Below are positions 49,150 to 61,494 of a DNA stretch of 64,000 bases, piece after piece (within the stretch, counting starts at the first letter, position 1; each line of letters starts with the position of its first letter). The notes under the pieces were generated by a model. It was not told where the DNA came from. It saw nothing but the letters and a program-made list of their open reading frames with translations, and did not search any database. Source of the stretch: Gerris lacustris (Eukaryota; Arthropoda; Insecta; Hemiptera; Gerridae); assembly GCA_951217055.1 (NCBI GenBank), contig OX578286.1, forward strand, positions 30,510,720 through 30,574,719. Direction: 5' to 3'. A program made the position numbers and the translations under genes.

Positions 49150-49312
49150 ATAAGGAGAATTCCTGAGTTCTTTTATACAAATATACTTAAAGAGCGTAAT
49201 TAAATTCAGTATCACTATGTATTTGAGTTTTTTCTTCTAATGCCTTTATTTTTATTGACACAAATTTTAGACGCCGGATTTTTAATTATTAATTTTATTT
49301 GTTTATTTACAG

Positions 49313-49368
49313 TTTGCTCCTGCTTGGACTAGGTGTATGGGGACCTATTCACCACCTCATCATTTACT
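49313..49368 (+). CDS. Internal exon of an unidentified small-protein gene (membrane helix)
   Basis: Acceptor TTTATTTACAG, donor GTAAGT, both strong. Continuing the frame of 44915-44978 it reads C LLLLGLGVWGPIHHLIIY, a likely single membrane-spanning or signal-like helix, and leaves phase 1. No homology recognised. It could also be part of a non-coding RNA. Confidence 0.45.
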
Positions 49369-49844
49369 GTAAGTTATTATTATATTTTAAATTCTAAAAT
49401 TAGTGGTTTTCCTTAAAAAATGTTTACTATTTACCCAAAACTGGTGGCTTTTAAGAGTCTTTCATACCATGTGATCTTCTACTATCGCATGGTTTTATCA
49501 TTGAAGCCAGCGCTTAGTAATAAATATGTATTGAATAGTGAGAAAATAGATAATCATGAGGAGTTGATAGTTAAAGAGTGATAGTAATAATGAGTAGTAG
49601 TGAGGGTGAGGTAACTAAACACTTCAGACATGTCCTTTTCAACTATTATAAAATGGATCACTTAACTACACAAAAACTTCTGCTTGTATCAAGTTGAAAT
49701 TTACATGCCTGTGTCAATTATACTTTAGACGATGTATATGAAGTTTTAATAAAATCGTTACGTTAGAACATAAGATATCGGTAAAAAGGTTGTTTTCTCT
49801 ATTTTAAACGTTTAGGTCCGCTTTAATTGTTTTAGCAATCTTTA

Positions 49845-50160
49845 TATTCATAGCGGTGTCGTTGTTGGTTTTACTAAAAAATGTTATTTGAAAAAAAAAA
49901 TATTCGTCTCATCGAATAGATGATGATAGCATTTTTTCCCGTCGTGAAATTCGAATTTTAAATTTGAAGCTCACGCTTACACGAGCATTGCGCGCGGACT
50001 CTTGGACGGACCACGCTGTCCAACTAACTTAGCCTGAGTATAAGTAAAAGAAACATGTATACCAAATTTCAACTTTTACTCAAGTTATCGTCGGACACGT
50101 AAACGTTACACACAGACAGACAGACAGACAGACAAGATGCATATTTTGTTGAAGAAGCTC
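49845..50160 (+). repeat. Interspersed repeat related to R1 (variant)
   Basis: It matches the plus strand of 30325-30615: GTTGGTTTTACTAAAAAAT, TTTAAATTTGAAGCTCACG, CTCAAGTTATCGTCG and a CAGACAGACAGACAG run. A TAA microsatellite (50398-50438) and another R1-like piece (50440-50570) follow. Confidence 0.75.
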
Positions 50161-50395
50161 GTTTACAGTCGCTTTAATTATTTATTTTTAAAAAACCTCC
50201 TAGAATTATTAATGCCATAATTGTAGCAGGTTTTGTCAATTAGCTTTTTGGATTTTTTTTTTCAAGTGGCTGATAAGATTTTTCTGTCAGATTATTTAAT
50301 TTGCTTCGATATACATGATTTTATTAAAAAATGTTATTCTTTTTTCTCTAATAACATTTGAATCGATATGTTTTACGTTATTTAATTTGTTTGAA

Positions 50396-50438
<43 letters not shown>

Positions 50439-51021
50439 TCAGACATCAGCGAACATTTTTGGTTTTATGTCTGCCTGTCATTCGACATGGTTGTGAACCA
50501 CCATAAAACTGCTCTTCTGATTTTAATGAAATTTGGGTGGTCGGTCATAATTAGCCAATTGAAGGAATAAAATAAATTAATAACATTTAAGTGATTTAGT
50601 CTCTTGTGAGTTACAAAGAAAATAAATATAAAAGAATTCTTCTCTGTTGTGAACTCCTGGGAATTATATTGTGTTTACTATTCAGAAGTGTTTTTGGGAA
50701 AAACCTAAACTGTAAAATACATACTAGTTGAAGAGATATAAAAGTAATCAGATTCATTAGGTATGCTAAATATTTATCACTTACATCCTACATGTTTCTT
50801 TGACAATGAATGAGTTAAATTTTATTTCATTTATTAACCTTTTATTATTTTACTATTTTATTTTTATTTTTTATTATTTTACTATTAAACTTTAATAATA
50901 TTTATTCATAAGTATCACCCACAGGTTAATAAGAGTGGGTATATTTTTGGGTTGAATCCCACATATCGACAAGTGCAAAATGTGGACCCTCTGGTAGAGG
51001 AGCACTGCCAGTGGGGCCCCA

Positions 51022-52500
51022 GACAGAAATCCGTTTCAGACATCAGGGAATATTTTTGGTTCCGTGTCTGTCTGTCACTCAATTTTTGCAAACCAACGTA
51101 TCTTAAAAACTGCACGTCCGATTTTAATGACATATGGAAAGTAGGTCAAAATTAGCTCATTGTTGGTCTTATATAAGTCTCAATGTTCATGCACAAAAAC
51201 ATACATTTATTTATATCTATAGCTTCAAAAGTACCTATTTATCTTATTTGTATGAAACTTTTATAGTTTATCAAGAGTAACCCGCAGATAGCCCCAGATT
51301 AATTTGAACCATCTGCACTCTTTAATTTTTGTTAAATTGATACTTTAATTCATGTAAAATAATTACAAGATAAAAAGAACTTTTTATATACTACGTTTTT
51401 AAATTTTCTGTTGAATCATATGTAATTTTGATAATATAATTGCCATGTTATAATATAATGTTAGTGAAAAAAAAAAAATAGCTCCGAATTTATTTACTTC
51501 ACATAAGTGACAACCATCTAGAGACCTGATCTTAAACCTATAAGAGGACAAATCTTTGTACAACTGAATCTTAACCGTGTCTTTAATCTTGAATGCCCCC
51601 GTGTAGGGACAGTAAGAGAAGAAAAAGAAAAAGTCCAGTCATGCACCATGACTTAATGAGCGAATTTTCAAAGAAATCTGCGTTTTATTGGCTTATGACA
51701 ATGTAGGAAAATTTTGGTTTAGAATTTGCTCGGCTGAAAAAAAAAATTGGTACACAGGGGTACGGGGTACAAAAGTCAAAATAGTATTTACCCTTCAAGA
51801 TGAATGTCATTGGAAAGCTCTTTAAGAGTACAGTTATTGTTGTTATTTACACTTTTATCATATTTTCACATAAAAGGGGGGTAAAATGGAAAAAACACGT
51901 TTTTTGACCCTATATGGTCAAAATTTGACCCCTAAATGGACTCCAAAAATTCTGGCCAACGAACTCATCCTTTCTTTTGATATTATTGACATTTTAAAAT
52001 TTGTTTGAAATTTTTAAGTACATCCTAAGGGGAGATATCGTCTGGAGTGACACATATATACATACATATATACATACATATATACATACATATATACATA
52101 CATATATACATACATATATACATACATACATAAAAAAAAGTGTTAAATTTTAGGAATCGATTCAGAATGGTCTAAAACGGATTTCCATGGAAAAATTTTT
52201 CAAAAATTCGCATTACAAAAATTTTGAAGCCATTGCAATAGCGTAATTTTCTTTGAAAATTCGCTAAAAAATATGTAGAAGTAAAGAAGTACAGATGCAG
52301 AAAAATTAAACCGATACCCAGGACACAAGTGTAAACAAACCTGATTGTCACACATCAATTAATTTATTTCTTTGTTTACTTTTCCTTTTTCGCTGTCATT
52401 CAATGTTTATCTCTTAATATAAAATAAAAAATTTGAAACCCGTCAAAATGAAGATTGTAAATATTGGACATGTCAAAACAAATATTATAATATACCATTG
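51022..52500 (+). repeat. R1 fragment followed by repeat R2 copy 2
   Basis: 51022-51360 is R1 (ATCCGTTTCAGACATCAGGG through CATCTGCACTCTTTAAT). From 51360 the sequence switches to R2 (TTACAAGATAAAAAGAACTT), interrupted between 51600 and 52370 by unrelated sequence with a 12-16 bp ACATATATACATAC tandem run (52050-52130). Confidence 0.75.
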
Positions 52501-52512
52501 GTTCTACCTTAA

Positions 52513-53113
52513 CCCTTCGTGGCACGGCTATAGTGGCCAAACAAAAAAGCACAGGTGGCGCACTTTATGCGCCAATGCATTTTTCAAACCATAAATTGGT
52601 GAAATCCAGATTATCTAGATTGCGTTTTGGAAATGTTGAACTAAAATGTCAATTGATGTATTTCATATTTATTTTTCAATGATATCTTTAATTATAAAAA
52701 TAAAAATTACTATAAAAAATCAGTAATTACTCCTTCAGCGTTCTGACTTACTATCGGGCTTTCAACCTTAATTATCAACCCTATTTATTATTAGTAGTAG
52801 TAGAAGTCCTAAGATAACTCCCACAACCATCATCCTAATCCGACAACTCATGCAAAACCGAAAAATATTGATCGGATGGCATAATGTTTCTATACCGGAC
52901 ATGGTGGCACGGGCGGTGAATACTGTACACCAAGCCAAATAAACACGGCAAAACAATGCAGAACGAAGCAATAATCAAAGCAGACTGTTTCATCTGTTTT
53001 AGGGGTCTCTAGTGGTAGGGTAAATTGTGGTTTTATTATTCTCGTGAATCTGTGATTTGCAGAAACTTTTTTACTCGTGGCGCACTCCATGCGCCAGCCC
53101 GTGTCTCGAAGGG
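52513..53113. mobile_element. 601-bp piggyBac-like element flanked by TTAA
   Basis: TTAA at 52509-52512 is followed by CCCTTCGTGGCACGG, and CCGTGTCTCGAAGGG precedes TTAA at 53114-53117. Subterminal GGCGCACTTTATGCGCCA (52557) and GGCGCACTCCATGCGCCA (53079) are additional inverted motifs. Short minus-strand frames inside do not resemble a transposase. Confidence 0.88.
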
Positions 53114-53486
53114 TTAAATAAGCTAAAATTGATTTTTATAAAAAGATATTTGACTTTGAGGGCTTATGGCGTCCGCAATTGTTGACCTATTTAATTTCTT
53201 ATTTAGGCGCTTACACCTTACACTAATGCTCTTTAAATAGAGTATTTATTATTTTATAAATTTTTCTCAGCACTAGAATTATTAAATATTTACTGGTGCA
53301 ACAGCCATAGTGAGAGAAGAGGCTGGTAAATAAATTAATGCACCATCATGGTTGATGATTGTTCAATGACTTCCCAGTCTAATTGGTTTTGTCTACGTTT
53401 ATTTTCTTATTTATTATATTTATTTAGCATTTTTTTTTTTTATTGCCAAATTACTTAGTTTTCATTGGCTATTTTTTAAATGTACA

Positions 53487-53690
53487 GATAGACTCCAATC
53501 TACGATTTGGAGAGTTTTATATTCTTGCCAATGGAATTAATGATGAGTAATTTAGTCCTGATTTTATCCTTAAAAAATTATATAGATAGACTCCAAACTA
53601 CGATTTGGAGAGTATTATATTCTTAGTAATGGAATTAATGATGTGTAATATAGTCCCGATTTTATTCAGGAAGGCTTTGGAAACCAAAAC
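53487..53690 (+). repeat. 98-bp tandem duplication
   Basis: GATAGACTCCAATCTACGAT and GATAGACTCCAAACTACGAT start the two copies at 53487 and 53585. Both continue with TTTGGAGAGT and GGAATTAATGATG. Confidence 0.88.
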
Positions 53691-53940
53691 TATTTAGGAA
53701 TTTAATTAACTTGCTAGGCCTACATGATTATAGGAAACGTAGCCACTAATACCTAGCATGAGCCCCACGCAGAGCGCGGGGTGAAAGCTAGTTATAAATA
53801 TATATATCACTCTTATGATTATCTTTCTTCCCTTAATTATTATAAAGATAAAGAATTTATCTTGAATCATTAAAGAACTGTATGAGACAATCTAAGAAAA
53901 AAAATCTGAGTTAGTTGTCAGTTCTTACTTCTACCAACAG

Positions 53941-54040
53941 ATGGCAGCTGCTGTACTGTTTCTAAACCTACTGTTCCTACAACAGTTTGAATATCTAATC
54001 TATTCTTGGAACCAAGTTAAAATTAAAAATAAACAATAAT
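53941..54040 (+). CDS. Candidate terminal exon of the unidentified gene
   Basis: The acceptor TTCTTACTTCTACCAACAG ends at 53940. In the phase left by the 49313 exon it reads YGSCCTVSKPTVPTTV and stops with TGA at 53988-53990. AATAAA follows at 54028-54033. The sequence ACAGATGGCAGC is also common in insect repeats, so the assignment is tentative. Confidence 0.28.
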
Positions 54041-54296
54041 ATGCATTTATTTTTCAATTCTTTCTTTAATAATCTTCTATTTTTATCAGTCGTTCTTTAA
54101 GTCTAAACAGATTGTGTTAATTTAACAGCAATAATATTTACAGGAGGATAAATGAGGCCAGCTTTGGTTTTGTTAATCTTGGTTTTTAATATTTTGTTTT
54201 TTCTACTTTCTCTAAGTGTTGTGATGACTCGAAATATCAATTTTGATGGATTTACACGTTTTAAGGACCTCTGAGTCCAAATAAGTTTTGTTTTTT

Positions 54297-54859
54297 ACTT
54301 TCTCATATAAAGAGAAAGTATTGTGATGGCGCGAAAATTCGATTTTGAGATTTTGATGGATTTACCCGTTTTGAGGTCCCTCTGAATCCAAAAAAGTGGT
54401 TTTTAAAAAACGTCTGTCTGTGCAGACGCCTGGAGCCTAAACTACTGGGTCGATTTTGACGAAATTTGGCGTACATTTTCAGAAACATCATAACCCGAGG
54501 CGAAATCGAGAAAAAAATTTAGCTCCAAATTTGGGGGTGCTACTTCCCAAAAACTCTAAAAAAAAAAAAGTTTGAAAAAGTATTTCTCGAAAACGGTTCC
54601 GACGATTTTGATTTAGAAATTCTAAAATGTAGTCCATTTAAATACGAATCTAACGATATAAGCTGTTTTTCCCTAGAAAAATCTAGTTCCTGAGAAAATA
54701 GCTTTAAACGCGGACTGAGAGAGGCCGGGTTCGATTCCCCGCCGAGGAAATATTATTTTTATGATACATTTTGGATAAAATAATAATTAAATATATCGGC
54801 GAAAATTAATAAATGGAAAACACTGGGCTAAGTAATTATGAACTCTTATATGAGAAAGT
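54297..54859 (+). mobile_element. Interspersed element R3, complete copy
   Basis: ACTTTCTCATATAAAGAG at the start and CTTATATGAGAAAGT at the end are inverted. The interior has TTTGATGGATTTACCCG, CTGTCTGTGCAG, TTTTGACGAAATTTGGC and TAGTCCATTTAAATACG. Near 54728 a tRNA-like T-arm box, GGGTTCGATTCCCCGCC, is embedded. This mixes TIR-element ends with a tRNA-like segment. Confidence 0.82.
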
Positions 54860-54865
54860 TAGTCT

Positions 54866-56150
54866 GAGTTGCTATGTGATCGCTCTGAAGAACGAAAATA
54901 TTTTATATCTCCGATTTCTAAAAACTTCCATGACAGAAATTCATTTCAGACATCAGGGAACATTATTGGTTCTGTGTCTGACTGTTCGGTGCTCAATTAA
55001 TGCACACCAACATATCTTAAAAACTACTCGTCCGATTTTAATGAAATTTGGAAAGTAGGTCTTAATTAGCCCTTTGTTGGTCCCATTTACGTTTTAACCT
55101 TCTGCGCCCATTTGTTTCTCTTCAACATGCGCACAAACATACATTTATTAACTCCTATATCTTCAAAGTACTTATCTGATTTTTATGGAATTTAGATGCT
55201 TTGTCGAAAGTAGGCAACAGAATAGCCCAATATCAATTTCAATTGTCTGTGCTCTTTATATTTTGCTAAATTGATACATAAATAAACAGGTCAAGTGTGT
55301 GCTAGTCAGCACACAGCGAGGGTCCGTAGGCAACCCTGTATAGTTTAAGTAGTACCCTATTGATGGTACTTTTTAAAATGCTAAAAAGCTTACTTTGAAC
55401 TATCCTATGGGTCTGATATTCTCAAAACACATAAACAAACTTCTGATAAAGTATTTTTTTGCCACTGAACCGGACTACAACCATATAAATACATCGAAAA
55501 GACCATAGTTATAAAAAAACTTATTTTGTCAATAAAAAATAAAATAATAATATTTTTCGAAATTTCCAAAAAGTGGTATCTTTACTTTTGGTCGAAGAGG
55601 GTTCAGGAATTTTTTCAGATTTTTTGCACTTCCCATAAGCGAGATAGAGGGGGGGGGGGCACGTTTCACACCCATTTCAAACTTGCCTGCGCTCGCCCTA
55701 TCAAAGTTATAAAATAAGAATTATATATTTTTGTAATCAGCTCGACGTTCCCTTTCATATGATACCCCTCACGGTGTCGAAAAAAATTAAAACAAATTTA
55801 ACCCTTAAGTTTTTTTACCCTAATTTTTTTGAACAATTTTTTTTTGAGTCGCTATATTTTTAATATATGTGGGTAGGTACAAGACACATACATGCCAAAT
55901 TTCAAAGTGATCGGACAAAAGGTGTAGCCGTGAGAGCAGGCGACAGGACGGACGGACAGACACACGCAGGAAAATATAAGGGTCCTTGGTTTTGCCTACG
56001 GACCCTAAAAACCAAATCAATTTTGACAGTTTAAAAAAAAAAAATCGGGGGGAAAATTAAATAAATTTGACAATAATGGGTTTTAAAAACATAAAACCAT
56101 TAAAGTATACGAAATAGGACGTGAGGAAGCTATGTGCCACACTAATTGGC
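54866..56150 (+). repeat. Repeat R1 split by element R4
   Basis: The R1 left part (GCTATGTGATCGCTCTGAAG to TTTGCTAAATTGATAC, 54866-55282) resumes after R4 with CAATTTTGACAGTTTAAA and GAGGAAGCTATGTGCCACAC (56009-56150), exactly as in the uninterrupted copy at 607-1187. Confidence 0.82.
55288..56008 (-). mobile_element. Interspersed element R4, reverse copy inside R1
   Basis: AGGTCAAGTGTGTGCTAGTC and GCACACAGCGAGGGTCCG at left, TTTTGCCTACGGACCCTAA at right: the complement of 30855-31536. Confidence 0.82.
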
Positions 56151-56691
56151 TGACTATTTATTTTTTTTTTTTTTTAAATATTTATCGTTTAATAAATCAA
56201 TTCTATATTAAATATTTCTATTATGAAATAACGTCCTTACCTACTCATCATAATAATTTGGCAACTATTTCACTACTTTCAAAAAAAAAATTGTAAAAAA
56301 TTCTTTACACTTCTAATTTCTTGTAATTTTTTCCTCCCTCTGAAAAAAAAAAACAACACTTTTCACATTAAACAGTTGACGTAAAAGCATTTTAAATTCG
56401 TTAGACTTTTTTTTTCTTAAACAAATATTATATGTTAAAATAAAAATTATTAATAATTATTACTGGATGTTTAGTTACATGTAATCTCTTGTCTAAGATC
56501 TCGCAAATATTTGTTGTGGACCTTTATAATGTTATATTTGTTTGAACTTGGTTTTAAGCCAAATATTACTCATACAATTGTATGTTTCCCTTAAAATTAT
56601 TACAATGTTGTTTTGTCGTCGTTTTCTTTAGTATAATATTTTTTTGTTTTTTTTAATATTCTTTATTCCTTGTTTTAATATCTTCTTCATT

Positions 56692-57000
56692 TGCTTCCGA
56701 GCTTACTGAAGGCAACGCAAGCTATGTGATCGTTCTGAAGAAAGTTCGCAGAAGGATGGAACTTATATGAGACCAACAATGGGCTAATTATGACCGACCA
56801 TACAAATTATATTAAAATTGGACGAGTAGTTTTTTAAAATATTTTGGTTTCAAAAAATTGAGTGACAGAAAGACACGGAATCAAAAATGTCCCCTGATGT
56901 CTGAAATTTATGTCTTGGACTTTTTAAAATCGGAGATAAAAAAAATTTCATTCTTCAAACGATCACATAGCTTCCGTTACCTTCGGTAAGTTCGGAAGCT
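56692..57000. repeat. Foldback R1 derivative
   Basis: GCTTCCGAGCTTACTGAAGG at left and CCTTCGGTAAGTTCGGAAGC at right are inverted for about 40 bases, through GCTATGTGATCGTT. Two R1 heads are joined tail to tail. Confidence 0.82.
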
Positions 57001-57159
57001 AAAATAAATTGATTTATGAATTTATAGAGCGCTTTAGTGGAAATGTTTTGGCCCGTGGTTCATATTCCGTCGCCGGAGTCTATTTACCTATTTGCCGTCA
57101 TTAAATAAAATATTATTTATATTTTCGTTTCCCGAAGGATAAAAATATCCAAACATTTC

Positions 57160-57471
57160 GGCACTTCTTTAGATTGTTACTCCCCTTATAATAACAGAAG
57201 TGATATTCCTTTGTCCCAATGTACATTGGGCTAAACATCACTTTGTCTTAATAGTCATTTAGTCAAAAAATCATTTATAATCTAAAAACACATTGGGGAG
57301 TAACAATCTATAGAAGGTGTACGGAATGTTCTTCTTTAGACTGTTACTCCCCTTAAAAAACCAAGTGTGTTATTCCTTTGTCTCAAAGTACATTGGACTA
57401 AACATCCCTTTGTCTTAATAGTTATTTAGTCAGACATTTAACATAAGGGAGTAACAATCTAAAGAAGTACC
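57160..57471 (+). mobile_element. hAT MITE (GGYACTTC family), long form
   Basis: Ends GGCACTTCTTTAGATTGTTA and GTAACAATCTAAAGAAGTACC. Flanks AACATTTC and AAAATTTC match at 7 of 8 positions, consistent with an 8-bp duplication. Two palindromic modules are joined by GTGTACGGAATGTTC. Confidence 0.9.
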
Positions 57472-57579
57472 AAAATTTCTCTATAAAGTGTGTACTCAAG
57501 TTGCTAAATTTGGTGCGTAGGCTTCCGCAGGTAGACTCGTAGTTAACAGGTTGGTTTTCCGTTGAAATCCGCGTCACGA

Positions 57580-57790
57580 AGGGGTTAAAGTCCGATGTTT
57601 CGCTTCCACTACTGGAAGCATCTTCAGGGCTGTGAAGCATCGTGGTGTTGACTCGAAGCAAACAGGATATACCATCCCCTTCGTGGCTGAAAAGCTGTTT
57701 TTTAAGGTGCTCAATGTTGAGATTCCAGCATTATTTCTCTTATCTAGTTCTTCTACCGTAATTTTCGGATGAAATATAGAAAAATTGAAC
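57580..57790 (-). repeat. Repeat with CTGAAGA-hairpin-GAAAC motif
   Basis: On the minus strand CTGAAGA (57627-57621) is followed by T, a 6-bp hairpin GCTTCC-AGTAGT-GGAAGC and GAAAC. The repeat lies between two MITE copies. The minus-strand open frames that cover it have no protein similarity I recognise. Confidence 0.7.
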
Positions 57791-57834
57791 ACTAAATAAT
57801 GGGACTAATCTATCGCTTTGTACCGAGAAAAAAT

Positions 57835-58000
57835 GGCACTTCTTTAGATTGTTACTCCCCTTATAAAAACAAAAGTGTGATATTCCTTTATCCTAAAGTA
57901 CATTGGACTAAACATCCCTTTGTCTTAATAGTTATTTAGTTAAAGTCATTTATATTCTAAAAAAAACAAACATAGGGGAGTAACAATCTAAAGAAGTATC
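57835..58000 (+). mobile_element. hAT MITE (GGYACTTC family), short form
   Basis: Ends GGCACTTCTTTAGATTGTTA and GTAACAATCTAAAGAAGTATC around the usual GTGTGATATTCCTTTATCC interior. Confidence 0.9.
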
Positions 58001-58729
58001 CTCTGTTAGTTGGTGTTGGTGGTAACGCTATACTACAAATCTCGGCGCCGGAGTCTACTTTTCTCTGTATGTCTCCCTTCTTTAAATAAAATTTAAAATA
58101 TACATTTTTTTTTAAATTATATATCATTAGATTTAAGTGCAAACTTACAATGTATTTGAGGAAATTTAGTTCGAGTTTTTCCTACCAATTTTTTTTTTAA
58201 TTAAAAATTTTATATGTGCGGGTAAATTTATGTATTTATTCAATTTTTTCGGGTTCAAAGTGGTTTTTTTTAAATTTTAAATATTTTATTTTAGTTAAAA
58301 TATATACGTGTAGTGATGATCTAGTGGTGCCAAGAGTGCTAGATTGCACGGTCTCTAAAGATATTAGCGTGTGGCGCTGGTTACACCTTTCCGGTTACAT
58401 CCCAAATTAATTTTTTTTTTTTCTCCACCCCGCGAGTCTCTGATGCATAGATTTAAAATTCTTTCTCGTCTCTCTCTTCTTGTATTCTTGTTTTGGTTAA
58501 TTAAGTTGAATTATTACCTGAACTATATTTGGATTATAACTCCCTGTTTATTTTCGTTTGAAGTCTCATTTCAAATTACTTTTTTTTTACCTTCCTATAT
58601 AAGTATTATGTGATCATTAAATTTACATTTTTTTTATGAATTTTAGTTTGATTTTTTTTTTTTTGCATCTTAACAAAATTAAACACAATTCAAATGGATA
58701 AAAAAATCGGTCCGAGACAACTCAGACAA
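58001..58729. other. Intergenic sequence, nothing recognised
   Basis: AT-rich with T tracts. A short GC-richer stretch near 58318-58400 (GTGATGATCTAGTGGTGCC, GTGGCGCTGG) shows no identifiable motif. Confidence 0.5.
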
Positions 58730-59333
58730 ACTTTTCATATATGAGTTCATAATTATTTAACCCAGTGTTTTCCATTTATTAGTTTTCCTAGGTGCATTTA
58801 ATTATTATTGAATATTTCATTAAAATGTATCATAAAAATAATATTTCCTCGGCGGGGAATCGAACCCGGCCTCTCTCAGTCCGCGTTTAAAGCTATTTTC
58901 TCAGGAACTGGTTTTTTCCCCGGGAAAACGGCTTATATCTTTAGATTCGTATTTAAATGGACCTCATTTTAGTTTTTTTTTTTTTTTTTAAAATAAAAAT
59001 CATCGGAACCGTTTTCGAGAAATACAGAGAAACTTTTTTTTCACGTTTTTTTAAAAAGGTTTTTGGGGGGTAGCGCCCGCAAATTATAGCTAAAAGAAAT
59101 TTCTCAATTTCGACTCGGGGTATGATTTTTCTGAACATGTAAGCCCCAAATTTCGTCAAAATCGGCCCAGTTCCTTAGGCTCTAGGAGTCTGCACTGACA
59201 GAGGACAAATGAGAGAAAGACATTTTTTAAAAACCACTTTTTTGAACTCAGGGGATCTCAAAACGAGTAAACCCATCAAAATCTCAAAGTCGAATTTTCA
59301 CGCCATCACAATACTTTCTCTTTAAGAGAAAGT
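58730..59333 (-). mobile_element. Interspersed element R3, reverse complete copy
   Basis: ACTTTTCATATATGAG at left and CTTTAAGAGAAAGT at right, with the tRNA-like box reading CGGCGGGGAATCGAACCCGG at 58852 on the plus strand. It is otherwise the complement of 54297-54859. Confidence 0.82.
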
Positions 59334-59865
59334 AAAAATGTATTGGATAAAACACAAAGTAAAAGTGTGAATTAGGTTTGTTCGTATGAAAAGGTGAGTT
59401 ATAATTAAATTGCAATTGAATTAAGTTTTCTTTTTAATTTCTACTTAGTCTTTAATATGAGCACCCCAACCCCAACCCTCCCCTCCTCCCTCCTTAAAAA
59501 AATGAATGAATTCCTAAATATAAAAAAATAAAAAATTGAAAATCACTCAACTTTGGAGACTTGTTAATAAAGGTTTTTACCTGCAACAAATTAGGGGGAA
59601 TCTGGATTTTTTCCTGGTGATAGACCATGATAAGAGGTACATTTCTCAAAAGTCCCCACATCTCCCCCTTGTGCTTCCCCCCTACCTCATCTTAAAGTTC
59701 AAAATTTACTTATTTTTCACTTTTTACGCAAAACTGTTTATTTTTCGAAGAGAAGTGTTATTAACAAAAATATTTCACACATAATTCTGCACAAAAAAGG
59801 TCCTATGCATGTTTGAAGTGAGACATACCGTTTTCAAGATATTATTGATTAAAAATCCAATTTTT

Positions 59866-60425
59866 TATTTTAGCGAATCAAGATATGTTAAAAACAACAC
59901 TTCGGATTTTAATGAAATTCGGATGGTAGGCCATACTTAGCCTATTGTTGATCCTATATAAATTTCAACCTTCTGTGCCTATTATTTTATCTTGCACATG
60001 CGCACAAGCATACATTTATTTCGACCTTTATCTTCAAAAGTACATAACTGATTAATGTGAAATTTGGATGGTTTGTCGCAAGTATCCCGCATATGGCCCA
60101 AACTTAATTTAAACCGATTGCGCTCTTTAAATTTTGCTAAATTGATACATTAATTCATAATAGACAGATAAAAAATTGATCAACAGACAGACAGAAAGGG
60201 AACCAATTTAGAAAATGTAAAGAGCGCAGACGGTTGAAATTAAGTTGGGGCTATCTGCAGGCTACTTGCGACAAACCATCCAAATTTCATATTAATCAGT
60301 ACTTTTGTAGATAAAGGTCTAAATAAATGTATGTTTGTGCGCATGTGCAAGATAAAATAACGGGCGCAGAAGGTTGAAATTTATATGGAATCAACAATAG
60401 GCTAAGTATGACCTACCATTAATTT
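59866..60425. repeat. Inverted pair of R1 fragments
   Basis: 59866-60170 (+) and 60205-60425 (-) share CACATGCGCACAAGCATACA and CGCTCTTTAAATTTTGCTAA in opposite orientations, giving a large imperfect hairpin. Confidence 0.78.
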
Positions 60426-60434
60426 TAATTTCCA

Positions 60435-61309
60435 TTTTTAGGGTTTTGTAGATACTTCTCAAAACCCTTATGCCGAGGGTGATGTGTCCGTCTGTCCGTC
60501 GCTCTTTGGTTCATAGGGCCCGAACCGTTTAAGCGAAAGTGCTGAAATTTGAAACACTGGTGCAACTTTTTGACCCAACCACAGGAAAATTATATAAAAG
60601 TTCAAAATTAGATATGAGCATGCGCAATTCGAAAAAATGTGATAAACTCAAAAATTTTTTTTTTTTAATTTTTGAGTGGGGTATCAAATGAAAGCTGCTG
60701 AAGAGTAGGACACAAATATATATATGCTTTTTTAAATTTTGCATTTCTTATTGGTTAAAAAAATCAAAATATACCCAAAAAAATTCCCCCCCCCCCCCCA
60801 ACCACTATAGATCGGCTGGTACTAAAATTTCGAAATAATTCATGCTAATACCATATTGTGGCGCGATGAAAATTCCGGGAGTTCATCCTAAATTTTCAAA
60901 AATTGCCAATTTTGGGCGCGAAAAAGTGAAGTGCGCCCAAAATTTTATTTTTTGAAAATTTTGAGTTGGGTATCAAATGAAAGCTGCTGAAGAATAGGAC
61001 ACAAATATATATATGCTTTTTTAAATTTTGCATTTCCTATTGGTTAAATAAATCAAAATATACTCAAAAAACATTCCCCCCCCCCCAACCACTATATTAC
61101 GGCTGGTCCTAAAATTTTGAAATAATTCATGGTTATACCTTATTGTGGGGCGATGCAAATTTCCTGTAAAATGAAATTTATCTTGTATTTATTACTGATA
61201 AAAAACATTGTGACCCCCCGGGGGATCGAACCCGGGACCCTTGAGATCGAAGACAAAAAAATCATAATTACATAACGGGTATGCTTACTCATCTACAAAA
61301 CCCTAAAAA
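60435..61309. mobile_element. 875-bp inverted-terminal element R5 with tRNA-like box
   Basis: TTTTTAGGGTTTTGTAGAT and ATCTACAAAACCCTAAAAA are perfect inverted ends. Inside, a segment beginning GGGTATCAAATGAAAGCTGC is duplicated about 290 bases apart (60678 and 60968). GGGGGATCGAACCCGGGACC at 61219 is the complement of a tRNA T-arm. Confidence 0.85.
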
Positions 61310-61494
61310 GTACTTGGACGCAAGTACTTCCCTGTGATTTTTTTCGCATTTTCTCCTATTTCAAATTTATGGTAAAGGTGTGCTATTAGTCGGCAGTGCC
61401 CAGTCCTTAGGCTGAATTACCACTACCTGCTCCTTTCTCGTCAGCTGGTAGAAAGGATTCTTTTTTATTTATTGTAATTTTACTATAAAAATAA

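Noticed and set aside
53730..53800. GC-rich phrase CACGCAGAGCGCGGGGTGAA as a possible gene end
   Set aside because: This type of phrase is common in insect dispersed repeats and has no coding context here.
57422..57792. Minus-strand open frames that include a Ser-rich peptide (EDASSSGSETSDF)
   Set aside because: They run across a MITE end and the hairpin-GAAAC repeat motif. No splice structure or homology supports a gene.
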